Origin: Candidatus Neomicrothrix sp. UBA881
Lineage (GTDB): Bacteria > Actinomycetota > Acidimicrobiia > Acidimicrobiales > MedAcidi-G1
Assembly (NCBI GenBank): GCA_002294285.1
Contig: DBFL01000076.1
Span: forward strand, 28,361-33,909
DNA: 5,549 nt
Direction: 5' to 3'
A model generated the notes under the pieces. That model had not been told where the DNA came from. It worked only from the letters and a program-made list of their open reading frames with translations, and searched no databases. This document shows, piece after piece, positions 1-5,549 of this stretch (the first letter of the stretch is position 1; the number at the start of each line of letters is the position of its first letter). The translations under genes and the position numbers were made by a program.

Positions 1-924
1 ATCTTCGCCGTGGACAGAAACTGTTAAACACGGATCCCCAGTGATGATTACATTATGAAAACCACCCTCTGGACTATTTTTCGGCCATTCGGGGGCACAA
101 TCGTCATCAATTCTTGTTACATGCTCTATGACTAAGAGGGGTTTGCCGTTGACTATCCCTTTGACCTCAAAACGAAGGGCACCTTGAGTTCCGGTTTCAA
201 AATCACCCATTCCTTCAACAAAAACATCTTTCTCAAGAGGTCGTTTGTCAACCTCAGTAATAATTTCTTCGAGTTCAACTTTGAACCCGTCTGCTAAAAC
301 TCTGATCATAGGAGCCCAGACTTGCATGAGAGCCCAATCGGTGAGGATGGGTGCATCGTAGTCCATGGGTTGACCGAAACCGCATAAGAATCTAACAGCG
401 TCTGGCTGGTCGTAACCGGCGTAGTTGGCAATTTCCTGTGCGCGCACTTCGGTGATGTTTGATCCCATGCTTGCTAAAAAAATAGGAAGCACATCGATTA
501 TCCAACCAGGATCAATTCCAGAAACAAAAATAGAAGACCCACCTACTTCACACGCTTCAAGAACCTGAGAACGCATAGGCTCAGGAGTAGAAGGCGGGTG
601 AAGCAAAGGATGAAAACTAGTCGACACAACATTCGTGCCAGATCTGAGTACAGGAATAATCTCAGAAAGCGAGTCGTCGGGACGGAAATCAGCATTCACG
701 GTGTAAACAACTGCATCAACATCAGGTGATTCAGCAATCCCAATGTCATTAGTGGCGACGACTCCCAATTCACCTATACCAGCGATGCTTCCAGCATCAA
801 CTCCAATTTTGGAATCATTATGAACAATCACACCGCTTAGGTTCAATTTTTCATGAGAGGCTACTGCTCTTATTGCTAGCCTGCCGACATTTCCAGTTCC
901 CCAAACAACCACATTCCTAATCAT
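1..924 (-). CDS. DapB-like NAD(P)-dependent dehydrogenase (3' end cut by window edge)
   Basis: An uninterrupted frame of 308 codons runs from ATG 924 to the left edge, so the C-terminus is missing. Full-length relatives are roughly 350 residues as I recall, so perhaps 40-50 residues are lost. The N-terminus is a Rossmann dinucleotide-binding fold: a hydrophobic strand, then the glycine motif G9-T-G-N-V-G14-R15. The segment G136-I-D-P-G-W141 matches the conserved Gly-x-Asn/Asp-Pro-Gly motif of the family often annotated 'dihydrodipicolinate reductase' or 'NAD(P)H-dependent amine dehydrogenase', related to 2,4-diaminopentanoate dehydrogenase. It is probably not the lysine-pathway DapB, which is shorter and carries a different substrate motif; the true substrate is unknown. 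The protein has no signal peptide and should be cytosolic. Its ATG lies inside the end of the upstream selenoprotein gene (8-nt overlap, ATGATTAG), preceded by a GGGGA-like ribosome binding site, which indicates coupled translation. Family call confident; reaction uncertain. Confidence 0.5.
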   Translation of the reverse strand, partial: MIRNVVVWGTGNVGRLAIRAVASHEKLNLSGVIVHNDSKIGVDAGSIAGIGELGVVATNDIGIAESPDVDAVVYTVNADFRPDDSLSEIIPVLRSGTNVVSTSFHPLLHPPSTPEPMRSQVLEACEVGGSSIFVSGIDPGWIIDVLPIFLASMGSNITEVRAQEIANYAGYDQPDAVRFLCGFGQPMDYDAPILTDWALMQVWAPMIRVLADGFKVELEEIITEVDKRPLEKDVFVEGMGDFETGTQGALRFEVKGIVNGKPLLVIEHVTRIDDDCAPEWPKNSPEGGFHNVIITGDPCLTVSVHGED

Positions 925-1975
925 TTTTCCCCAATCTTGCTGTTTTGCGTGAAATACCATGGTAAGGGGATCCGGCACTTTGATACCTTTCATAAAGATC
1001 AAAAAACTCTTCCCCAAAAGGATTGCCGCCACGAAGAGGCATGGCCGCTCTTGCGATCGTGAAATCCAACGGAGCTAACTCTTCGGCCCTATCGAAGTGG
1101 CGATCAGAAACTTCATTTAATCCTTTTCTTAATGTGTTCACAGCAATCCGAAAATGAAGACGAGCTTTAATTTCATCTACATTGAAGTCATCTACCACAT
1201 AGTTGGCATCTTCAGGTAGTTCATTATCTCTAACCCATGCTTTCACCTGATCCATATGATCGACACATGAAATACCAGTCAGTTCAGAGAAAGTATCAGT
1301 GCCGAATTCACCTGCATTTGGTCGTACAATTTTGTCATTCTCATCAACCCAAATAACAGTTGGAACATTGCTCACCGCATAGAGGTCACTGAAAAGATGA
1401 TCAGCATCAATAAGAACAGGATAAGTGGCTTCTTTTGCTAGTTCTCTAACGGCCTCAACGTTTTCGTCTATAGCAACTGCTATCACAACGAAATTTTCGT
1501 CTTTTAAATCTTCGAACAGTATCTGCCAACCTGGCAGATCAAAAGCACATCCTCACCAACTAGAAAAAGCCACAAGCAACTTTTTCTTATCACTCCACTC
1601 AGAAAGGAAGCGCACATTTCCATCAATGTCAGGAAGTTTTATATCTGGGGCTTTTTTATCTGAGAGAGCTGAAGCTCTAAGAGCAGAAAAAGTGTCAATC
1701 GCAAGAAAGTTGGATTCGTAATCTAAAACAGTCGAAAAGCCAAGCGTTTCTGCGAGTTGTAAAAGGTCGAAAAATTCTGATCCCACATGATCGTCTGACA
1801 CCGAAAAAGGAACACACACATTGTCTTTGCAGAGTCCTTCAGCTTTAAGTTCCCAACCTAAAATTCTCTTAATGTCATCTTGGTTGATAAGAGGTTTGCC
1901 GTCCTTCCATAAAACTTCAATTTCCGAAGCGTCATCTGACAGAATGGTCAAATTCTTTTTATCTAATTGGTTCAT
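917..1975 (-). CDS. ResA/TlpA-like thioredoxin-fold selenoprotein (UGA-encoded Sec141)
   Basis: One 352-residue protein read through an in-frame TGA at 1553-1555. Residues 1-140 and 142-352 lie in the same frame. Residues 1-105 form an N-terminal domain I cannot name, with a C49-x4-C54 pair in a segment reading GLCKDNVCVP. From about residue 109 a TlpA/AhpC-TSA-type redox domain begins (APDIKLPDIDG, then strand LLVAF). The active site is S138-S-W140-U141-G142-C143-A-F-D-L-P148, where Cys would be expected in the non-selenium form. The fold continues with strands VVIAVAID and YPVLID and the cis-proline segment N-V-P205-T-V-I-W-V. A helical C-terminal region (about 270-335) looks weakly TPR-like and contains ELAPLDFTIARAAMPLRG. 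There is no signal peptide or membrane segment, so cytosolic. It resembles the ResA-like selenoproteins with a WAxxUGC motif, from memory. The ATG start has a strong ribosome binding site and lies 20 bp after the MFS gene. The likely role is thiol/selenol reduction of a disulfide or peroxide; substrate unknown. Automated annotation would split it into two genes or call it a pseudogene. Confidence 0.5.
1521..1539 (-). promoter_or_regulatory. Predicted bacterial SECIS hairpin
   Basis: The transcript contains AUCUGCCA-GGU-UGGCAGAU, a perfect 8-bp stem with a 3-nt GGU loop (or 7 bp with loop AGGUU). It begins 13 nt after the UGA, and the loop starts 21 nt after it. Bacterial SECIS elements lie inside the coding region just downstream of UGA, with the apical loop about 16-37 nt away and a G (often GU) at the start of a short loop that SelB recognises. 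All of these conditions are met. It also codes for residues of the DLPGWQ segment, so both constraints act on the same bases. Confidence 0.5.
1553..1555 (-). other. In-frame UGA selenocysteine codon (Sec141)
   Basis: The minus strand reads AGT TGG TGA GGA TGT, giving Ser-Trp-Sec-Gly-Cys. The frame is unchanged on both sides: start 1975 and the downstream reading differ by a multiple of three, and the encoded fold continues directly. The codon sits exactly where thioredoxin-like proteins keep their nucleophilic cysteine, and a SECIS-like hairpin follows at the right distance. A sequencing error that produced all of these features by chance is unlikely. Confidence 0.5.
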
Positions 1976-1979
1976 TTTT

Positions 1980-1985
1980 CCTCTC
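1980..1985 (-). promoter_or_regulatory. Ribosome binding site of the selenoprotein gene
   Basis: GAGAGG on the minus strand, four A residues before the ATG at 1975, in the 20-bp gap after the MFS stop codon. It is the clearest Shine-Dalgarno sequence inside the operon and fixes the selenoprotein start. Confidence 0.5.
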
Positions 1986-1995
1986 TGCTGGGTAT

Positions 1996-3231
1996 TTATT
2001 GAGATGCTCTTACATCCTCAAATCTATCTACAGAACGAAGCGCAGGGAAAAGCCGCCACCACAATATGACAACTAGAAGAGTTCCCACACCTCCAAAAAG
2101 TATCGCTCCCACCAAACCTAATAATGCCGCCGCAACACCAGATTCCGCAGCTCCTAGTTCGTTTGAAGCGCCTATGAAAACACTTTCGACGGCAAGGACA
2201 CGACCCCTCATTTGTTCTGGTGTGGCGAGAGGAACAAGACTGGCGCGAATAAACATTGAGACAGCATCAGCTGACGCTGCAATGAATAAAAGAATGAAGG
2301 CAACAGCGAAACTTTGAGTCATAGCGAGCGCTATAGTTGCCAAACCAAAAATTCCAACCATATGGATGAGTCGTCTACCCACGTTTCGTTTCAACGGTTT
2401 GAAGGAAAGGGATAGCATTGTTATCCCCGCACCAATCCCAACTGATGCACGCAACCATCCGAGACCCACCGCTCCAACTCCTAAACGTTCTTCGGCGATA
2501 GCAGGTAACAAGGCAATCACCCCTCCGAAAAGCACGGCAAAAAGGTCAAGACTGATTGCACCAAAAAGGATCGGTGTTCTTCTGATGAAACGCAAACCTT
2601 CAAAAGCATCTTTTATAACTTGGCTAGTTCCAGTTGGCTTATATTGCATGACTTGAGGTTTAGGGACCAAAGACAGGAGTGTTATTCCGATAGTAATTCC
2701 TATTGCTGCGGTTAAATAGGGGAGAGCTATATCGGCTACAAAAACAAAACTAAAAATAATCGGTCCAGCAACAGTTCCAGCCATGAAAGATACGGCTTTC
2801 AACGCTACAACTCGTTCTATGGTTCCAGATGGAGCCAAATCAATTGGAAGTGCACGATTAGCTGGCATTGCGAAAGACCTAAAGACACTGAATAGAAGAA
2901 TCAAAGCAAAAATTGGTTTCAAGGAAGTTGGGTCAGTCCGGATGTATAGGAATAGAAGAACTGAGACCGCTACCTCACCGAAAAGGGCAATTGCAAGCAC
3001 ACGCCTTCTGTCAAATCGATCAGCTATTGAACCGGTTATTGGCGCCAACAAAGCAACTGGTAAAAATTCGGCTACGCCTATTAGGCCCAAATCAAGTTCG
3101 TTCCCTGTCATGTCCCAAACCTGTTTGCCAATGATTGTGATTTGGCCAATTTGCGACATAGAGGCAAAGAATGCAGAAACCATTAATGCATAGATACCGA
3201 AAGGTATTTTCGGACTTTGCGACTGTTCCAT
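1996..3231 (-). CDS. MFS transporter, EntS/MFS_3-type exporter
   Basis: A 411-residue integral membrane protein of the length expected for a twelve-helix major facilitator. The loop after helix 2 carries the MFS signature G67-S-I-A-D71-R72-F-D-R75-R76-R77. The segment DLAPSGTIERVVALKAVS (about 131-148) followed by AGTVAGP, the central loop EGLRFIRRTPIL (211-222), and the C-terminal TPEQMRGRVLAVES (338-350) with A-S-N-E-L-G after it are typical of the MFS_3 branch. That branch includes the enterobactin exporter EntS and many uncharacterised proton-driven effluxers. The central cytoplasmic loop (about 190-215) links the two six-helix halves. Substrate cannot be inferred; export is more likely than uptake given the branch. 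The ATG at 3231 follows the hydrolase stop by 11 bp, with only a weak ribosome binding site, suggesting expression from the same transcript. The gene ends with TAA 20 bp before the selenoprotein. Confidence 0.5.
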   Translation of the reverse strand: MEQSQSPKIPFGIYALMVSAFFASMSQIGQITIIGKQVWDMTGNELDLGLIGVAEFLPVALLAPITGSIADRFDRRRVLAIALFGEVAVSVLLFLYIRTDPTSLKPIFALILLFSVFRSFAMPANRALPIDLAPSGTIERVVALKAVSFMAGTVAGPIIFSFVFVADIALPYLTAAIGITIGITLLSLVPKPQVMQYKPTGTSQVIKDAFEGLRFIRRTPILFGAISLDLFAVLFGGVIALLPAIAEERLGVGAVGLGWLRASVGIGAGITMLSLSFKPLKRNVGRRLIHMVGIFGLATIALAMTQSFAVAFILLFIAASADAVSMFIRASLVPLATPEQMRGRVLAVESVFIGASNELGAAESGVAAALLGLVGAILFGGVGTLLVVILWWRLFPALRSVDRFEDVRASQ

Positions 3232-3242
3232 CAGTACGTTAA

Positions 3243-4385
3243 TTAGCTAGAAGCTAGCGCAGCATGGGTTGCCATAAGAGTGCGGCCTGCTCTCATATCG
3301 TGTTGGAGACTTGGAGCCATACGATTCATCACATACGCAAAAGACATTCTTGCATCTACATCGATCACTGCGAGAGAACCTCCCCATCCACCCCAAAAAC
3401 ATGCATTTTCATTTGGACTGATAGGCATCAAGTCACTTCTTAAACCAAATCCCATTCCATGTCGAATGGGAACACCAAGAATTAGATCGGTGTCGTCAGT
3501 TTGGATTTCAAAAATTCTCTTCACGGTGTCAGGAGAAAGAAGTTCAAATTCATCAGAAGCTCCATTACAAGCGATCAAATTATGAATGAATGCAACTGAT
3601 CTTGCATTCCCATGTCCATTTGCGGCTGGGAACTCAGACTTCCTCCAACGGTCAGAGTTGGCTATTTTCGCACCTAACCTGCCATGTTGTTCAACACGTT
3701 CAACGAAATGATGGGGAGTCTCATCTGTTAGCACCACGGGCCCGTCAACAGCGGAAGTGTCTAAAAGAGCAACTCGATCGAAATGTTTCTCACTCAGGCC
3801 GATATGAAAATCTGCGCCGATCTTCTCGGCAACTTCCTCTCTAAAGAAATTGCCCAAAGTTCTGCCATCTACTCGCCTTACAACTTCTCCAAGTAGCCAA
3901 CCTTGAGTCATCGGATGATAGCCCGAAACGCTACCCGGGTCCCACCAAGTTGCTTGAGAAGCAAGTCGATTGCAAGTGTAATCCCAATCAAAAAGTTGAT
4001 CTTCAGTAATAGGGGAATCAAAACCGGGTAATCCAGCAGAATGAGAAAGTAGATGAGAAATTAACACATTCTCTTTGCCATTTTGAGCGAAGATATCCCA
4101 ATATTTATAAACAGGGGACTCGAGGTCAATTAAACCGCGGTCATAAAGCATTAAAGTGCAAATTGCAGCCATTGTTTTTGTAGTGGACCAGACATTTACA
4201 ATGGTGTCCTTTTCCCACAGGGTATTTTTTTCAAAGTCGGCAATGCCACCCCAGATGTCGACAACAACTTGACCATCTACAAAAACCGCACAGCAAGCAC
4301 CCAAATCCCCTTCTTCAAAGTTTTTTTCAAAAGCGTCCACAACTTGTGCAAAAGCCGGATCGTAATTTCCGCATATTTCTGTCAT
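3243..4385 (-). CDS. CubicO / class C beta-lactamase-like serine hydrolase
   Basis: A 380-residue protein of the penicillin-binding-protein-like serine hydrolase superfamily (PF00144; EstB-type esterases, CubicO). The catalytic SxxK motif is S67-T-T-K70 in NVWSTTKTMA. The tyrosine motif is probably Y156-H-P in GYHPMTQGW, a form seen in this subfamily. The third motif is W331-G-G-W-G-G-S337, where other members have HxG or KTG. ISHLLSHSAGLPGF (109-122) is the well-known LLtHtSGLP segment. There is no signal peptide, so the enzyme is probably a cytosolic esterase, amidase or transesterase rather than a secreted beta-lactamase or peptidoglycan enzyme. The substrate is unknown. It is the first gene of the tight four-gene run and lies 90 bp after the dehydrogenase stop; I see no convincing promoter or terminator in that gap. 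The start at ATG 4385 fits the family N-terminus although its ribosome binding site is weak. Confidence 0.5.
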   Translation of the reverse strand: MTEICGNYDPAFAQVVDAFEKNFEEGDLGACCAVFVDGQVVVDIWGGIADFEKNTLWEKDTIVNVWSTTKTMAAICTLMLYDRGLIDLESPVYKYWDIFAQNGKENVLISHLLSHSAGLPGFDSPITEDQLFDWDYTCNRLASQATWWDPGSVSGYHPMTQGWLLGEVVRRVDGRTLGNFFREEVAEKIGADFHIGLSEKHFDRVALLDTSAVDGPVVLTDETPHHFVERVEQHGRLGAKIANSDRWRKSEFPAANGHGNARSVAFIHNLIACNGASDEFELLSPDTVKRIFEIQTDDTDLILGVPIRHGMGFGLRSDLMPISPNENACFWGGWGGSLAVIDVDARMSFAYVMNRMAPSLQHDMRAGRTLMATHAALASS

Positions 4386-4475
4386 AAAAATAATCTTCGG
4401 TCAGGGGACGAGTGACGCAGTTTTAGAAAACCGTGATTAGCGAAGTCTAATTTCAAAGCCGTTAAATATCTTAAT

Positions 4476-5306
4476 TCACTCAATAAGTTTCTCAAGAACT
4501 GTATCTATATCTAACTGGTCTTCCGAAAAATCTTTAAATTTGCTCAAACGTGCATAGATTTCAGCAGCGGCTTCCCAGAAGGCGCTAGGAATATTTTCAG
4601 CTTCAAAAGTTTTAGAGATTTCTTGCATTTCTGAGACAAATCTCCATGCTTTAGGTGAATTAAGAGATGCTGATAACAAGGTCAACGATTCAGCACTGGG
4701 TTGGGACAATTTCCATTCCTCTATGAGTTCTTTTTCCACACCACTACTTTTTGCCATCGCTCTGACAGCAAGAATTAAAGCACTAGAACCTTTGGTCCAA
4801 GCTCCGTAAGCTATTTTTAAAGACGCTGCTTTACCTATTTCACTTCCGATTGAGCGAACATCCAGAAGTCCGTTTGAAAAAAAATCTTCAACCTCTTCAG
4901 ACCTTTCGCCCGAAACGTACATACGCGTAGACCCTTCAAAATTAGCAGGCGGACCAACAATCCCAGCGTCTACGAAATCTATATTATTTTTATTCAAAAT
5001 TTCAGAAATCAATTTTTTTGTTTCAGGGGATCCAGCATTTGCATCTACATACAGGCCTTTAAAATCAGTTGCGCTCACACTGGTCGCTGTTTCTATGGCC
5101 ACCTGAGGGGGGCAGATTGAAAAAATTACGTCGCTTTCAGCAAGTTCAGAAAGTTTTTCAACATCTTTGAGTTTGAGTGACTCTGCCCGTTTTTTAGTTT
5201 TATCAGATCTGCCATCTGAAACCCACAAAACACTGTGACCCGATTGAACTGCAGCTGCAGCAACCGAAATACCCATTTCTCCCGGATGGAGAATTGATGC
5301 AATCAA
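4476..5306 (-). CDS. NAD(P)-binding 6-phosphogluconate dehydrogenase-like protein with DUF1932-type C-terminus
   Basis: Read from TTG 5306 it is 276 residues. The N-terminal Rossmann domain starts at once: IASILHPGEMG (residues 2-12), which is how this family normally begins, then GHSVLWVSDGRS as the second strand and NADP-type loop. ESDVIFSICPP (58-67) and LYVDANAGSPET (85-96) match the beta-hydroxyacid dehydrogenase / 6PGDH-like group, followed by DAGIVGPPA (113-121). The helical C-terminal half contains K164-I-A-Y-G-A-W-T-K-G-S, typical of the DUF1932 domain; K164 is the candidate catalytic lysine. It probably reduces or oxidises a small carbonyl or hydroxy-acid substrate; the reaction is unknown. 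A longer reading from ATG 5357 would add 17 residues not expected in the family and would bypass the strong GGAGG site, so TTG is preferred. It ends with TGA, showing that TGA is a normal stop in this genome. Probably cytosolic, and may be separately transcribed from the hydrolase operon. Confidence 0.5.
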   Translation of the reverse strand: MIASILHPGEMGISVAAAAVQSGHSVLWVSDGRSDKTKKRAESLKLKDVEKLSELAESDVIFSICPPQVAIETATSVSATDFKGLYVDANAGSPETKKLISEILNKNNIDFVDAGIVGPPANFEGSTRMYVSGERSEEVEDFFSNGLLDVRSIGSEIGKAASLKIAYGAWTKGSSALILAVRAMAKSSGVEKELIEEWKLSQPSAESLTLLSASLNSPKAWRFVSEMQEISKTFEAENIPSAFWEAAAEIYARLSKFKDFSEDQLDIDTVLEKLIE

Positions 5307-5312
5307 ATTTTT

Positions 5313-5317
5313 CCTCC
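5313..5317 (-). promoter_or_regulatory. Ribosome binding site that decides a TTG start
   Basis: GGAGG on the minus strand, six bases (AAAAAT) before TTG 5306. Full anti-Shine-Dalgarno complementarity at ideal spacing supports the TTG over the upstream in-frame ATG at 5357. Confidence 0.5.
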
Positions 5318-5348
5318 AATGGCTATCAAATAGACAGTAGCCAAAAAA

Positions 5349-5375
5349 CTTATACAACTATGACAGTGGTAACAA
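5349..5375 (-). promoter_or_regulatory. Possible minus-strand promoter
   Basis: On the minus strand TTGTTA (5375-5370) and TATAAG (5354-5349) resemble -35 and -10 boxes but with a short 15-bp spacer. A transcript would begin near 5342 and leave a leader of about 36 nt before the TTG start, consistent with that start choice. Weak, pattern-based call in the divergent intergenic region. Confidence 0.5.
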
Positions 5376-5388
5376 GTAATGTGAAGGT

Positions 5389-5547
5389 ATGAAAGCCCCG
5401 GAAAACATTGTGTGTGTTGATTGTGGGGGGAACTGCAAACTGTTGATCAATCCAGAAAGTGAAGTAGAGCCTGGTGATGTAGTGGCATACAGGTGCATAG
5501 AGTGTTTGGACCGTTGGGATGTGGTCATGGAGCAAGATGATGATTAG
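5389..5547 (+). CDS. Small zinc-ribbon protein, 52 residues
   Basis: Plus-strand ATG 5389 to TAG 5547. The protein has two zinc knuckles, C9-V-D-C12 and C36-I-E-C39, with an extra C16 right after the first (CGGNC) and an acidic tail ending in three Asp. The segment EPGDVVAYRCIECLDRWDVV resembles tiny actinobacterial zinc-ribbon proteins of unknown function, where VxCxDCGG...PGDVVAYRCxxCxDRWD is the common pattern as I recall it. A structural Zn site in a nucleic-acid or protein-binding ribbon is likely. The start has only a weak AAGGT just upstream, so an alternative GTG at codon 8 cannot be excluded, but it would leave only one residue before the first knuckle. The gene is divergent from the dehydrogenase, sharing an 82-bp gap with it, and is short enough to be dropped by gene callers. 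Confidence 0.5.
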   Translation: MKAPENIVCVDCGGNCKLLINPESEVEPGDVVAYRCIECLDRWDVVMEQDDD

Positions 5548-5549
5548 TT

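Noticed and set aside
917..1486. An independent gene starting at GTG 1486
   Set aside because: The GTG falls within a core beta strand of the thioredoxin fold (VVIAVAID), so a protein starting there would lack the first strand and the active site, and I see no clear ribosome binding site.
917..1975. Reading the split as a pseudogene or frameshift
   Set aside because: The frame is identical on both sides, the only interruption is a TGA at the catalytic position, a SECIS-like hairpin follows, and both halves keep a good protein fold.
3246..3256. CTAG-AAG-CTAG inverted repeat at the end of the hydrolase gene
   Set aside because: Very short, and explained by Leu-Ala-Ser-Ser codons before the stop; no operator or terminator features around it.
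1425..3844. Several plus-strand open frames opposite the minus-strand genes
   Set aside because: They lie wholly or mainly antisense to well-supported genes, and their low-complexity Ser/Pro/Arg-rich translations match no family I recognise.
4420..4431. GTTTT-AG-AAAAC inverted repeat as a terminator
   Set aside because: Only five mostly A-T pairs with an impossibly tight 2-nt loop and no following U-tract.
5360..5392. A 10-codon plus-strand ORF ending in ATGA overlap with the zinc-ribbon start
   Set aside because: It could be a coupled leader peptide, but it is short, has no good ribosome binding site and no recognisable attenuator sequence, so chance is the simpler explanation.
1..5549. 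Genome-wide recoding of TGA as Trp
   Set aside because: Trp is TGG throughout, including W140 directly before the TGA. The dehydrogenase ends with TGA at 4476, and there is no other internal TGA in any gene.

Overview
The window is AT-leaning bacterial DNA from a gene-dense chromosome. It is almost entirely coding, with five genes on the minus strand and one tiny gene at the right edge on the plus strand. Family content (CubicO-type serine hydrolase, DapB-like dehydrogenase, DUF1932-type dehydrogenase, TlpA/ResA-like protein, very small zinc ribbon) resembles marine or environmental actinobacteria of the Acidimicrobiia type or SAR202-like Chloroflexi. That placement is an inference from protein style only. 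The code is standard bacterial: Trp is TGG, and TGA ends the dehydrogenase gene at 4476.

The most important point is that the two open reading frames at 1553-1975 and 917-1486 are one gene. They lie in the same frame, separated by a single in-frame TGA at 1553-1555. The TGA falls exactly in a thioredoxin-type active site (Ser-Ser-Trp-[TGA]-Gly-Cys). Starting 13 nt after it is a perfect 8-bp hairpin with a GGU loop, 21 nt from TGA to loop, which fits a bacterial SECIS element. The gene is therefore read as a selenoprotein of 352 residues with selenocysteine at position 141. The host must then have, or have had, the SelA/SelB/SelC/SelD machinery, which is not in this window.

Minus-strand layout, in transcription order: a DUF1932-type NAD(P)-binding dehydrogenase (5306-4476, TTG start); a 90-bp gap with no convincing signal; a CubicO/beta-lactamase-like serine hydrolase (4385-3243); 11 bp; an MFS exporter of the EntS/MFS_3 type (3231-1996); 20 bp; the selenoprotein (1975-917); then, with an 8-nt overlap, a DapB-like NAD(P)-dependent dehydrogenase that runs off the left edge (924-1). 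The last four genes are spaced like one operon.

The right-hand intergenic region (5307-5388) is divergent. It carries the ribosome binding site, and possibly the promoter, of the minus-strand genes. The plus-strand gene at 5389-5547 encodes a 52-residue zinc-ribbon protein.

How the genes cooperate cannot be shown from sequence. The set (hydrolase, exporter, thiol/selenol redox protein, two nicotinamide-dependent dehydrogenases) would fit small-molecule metabolism with a redox step, but the substrate is unknown.
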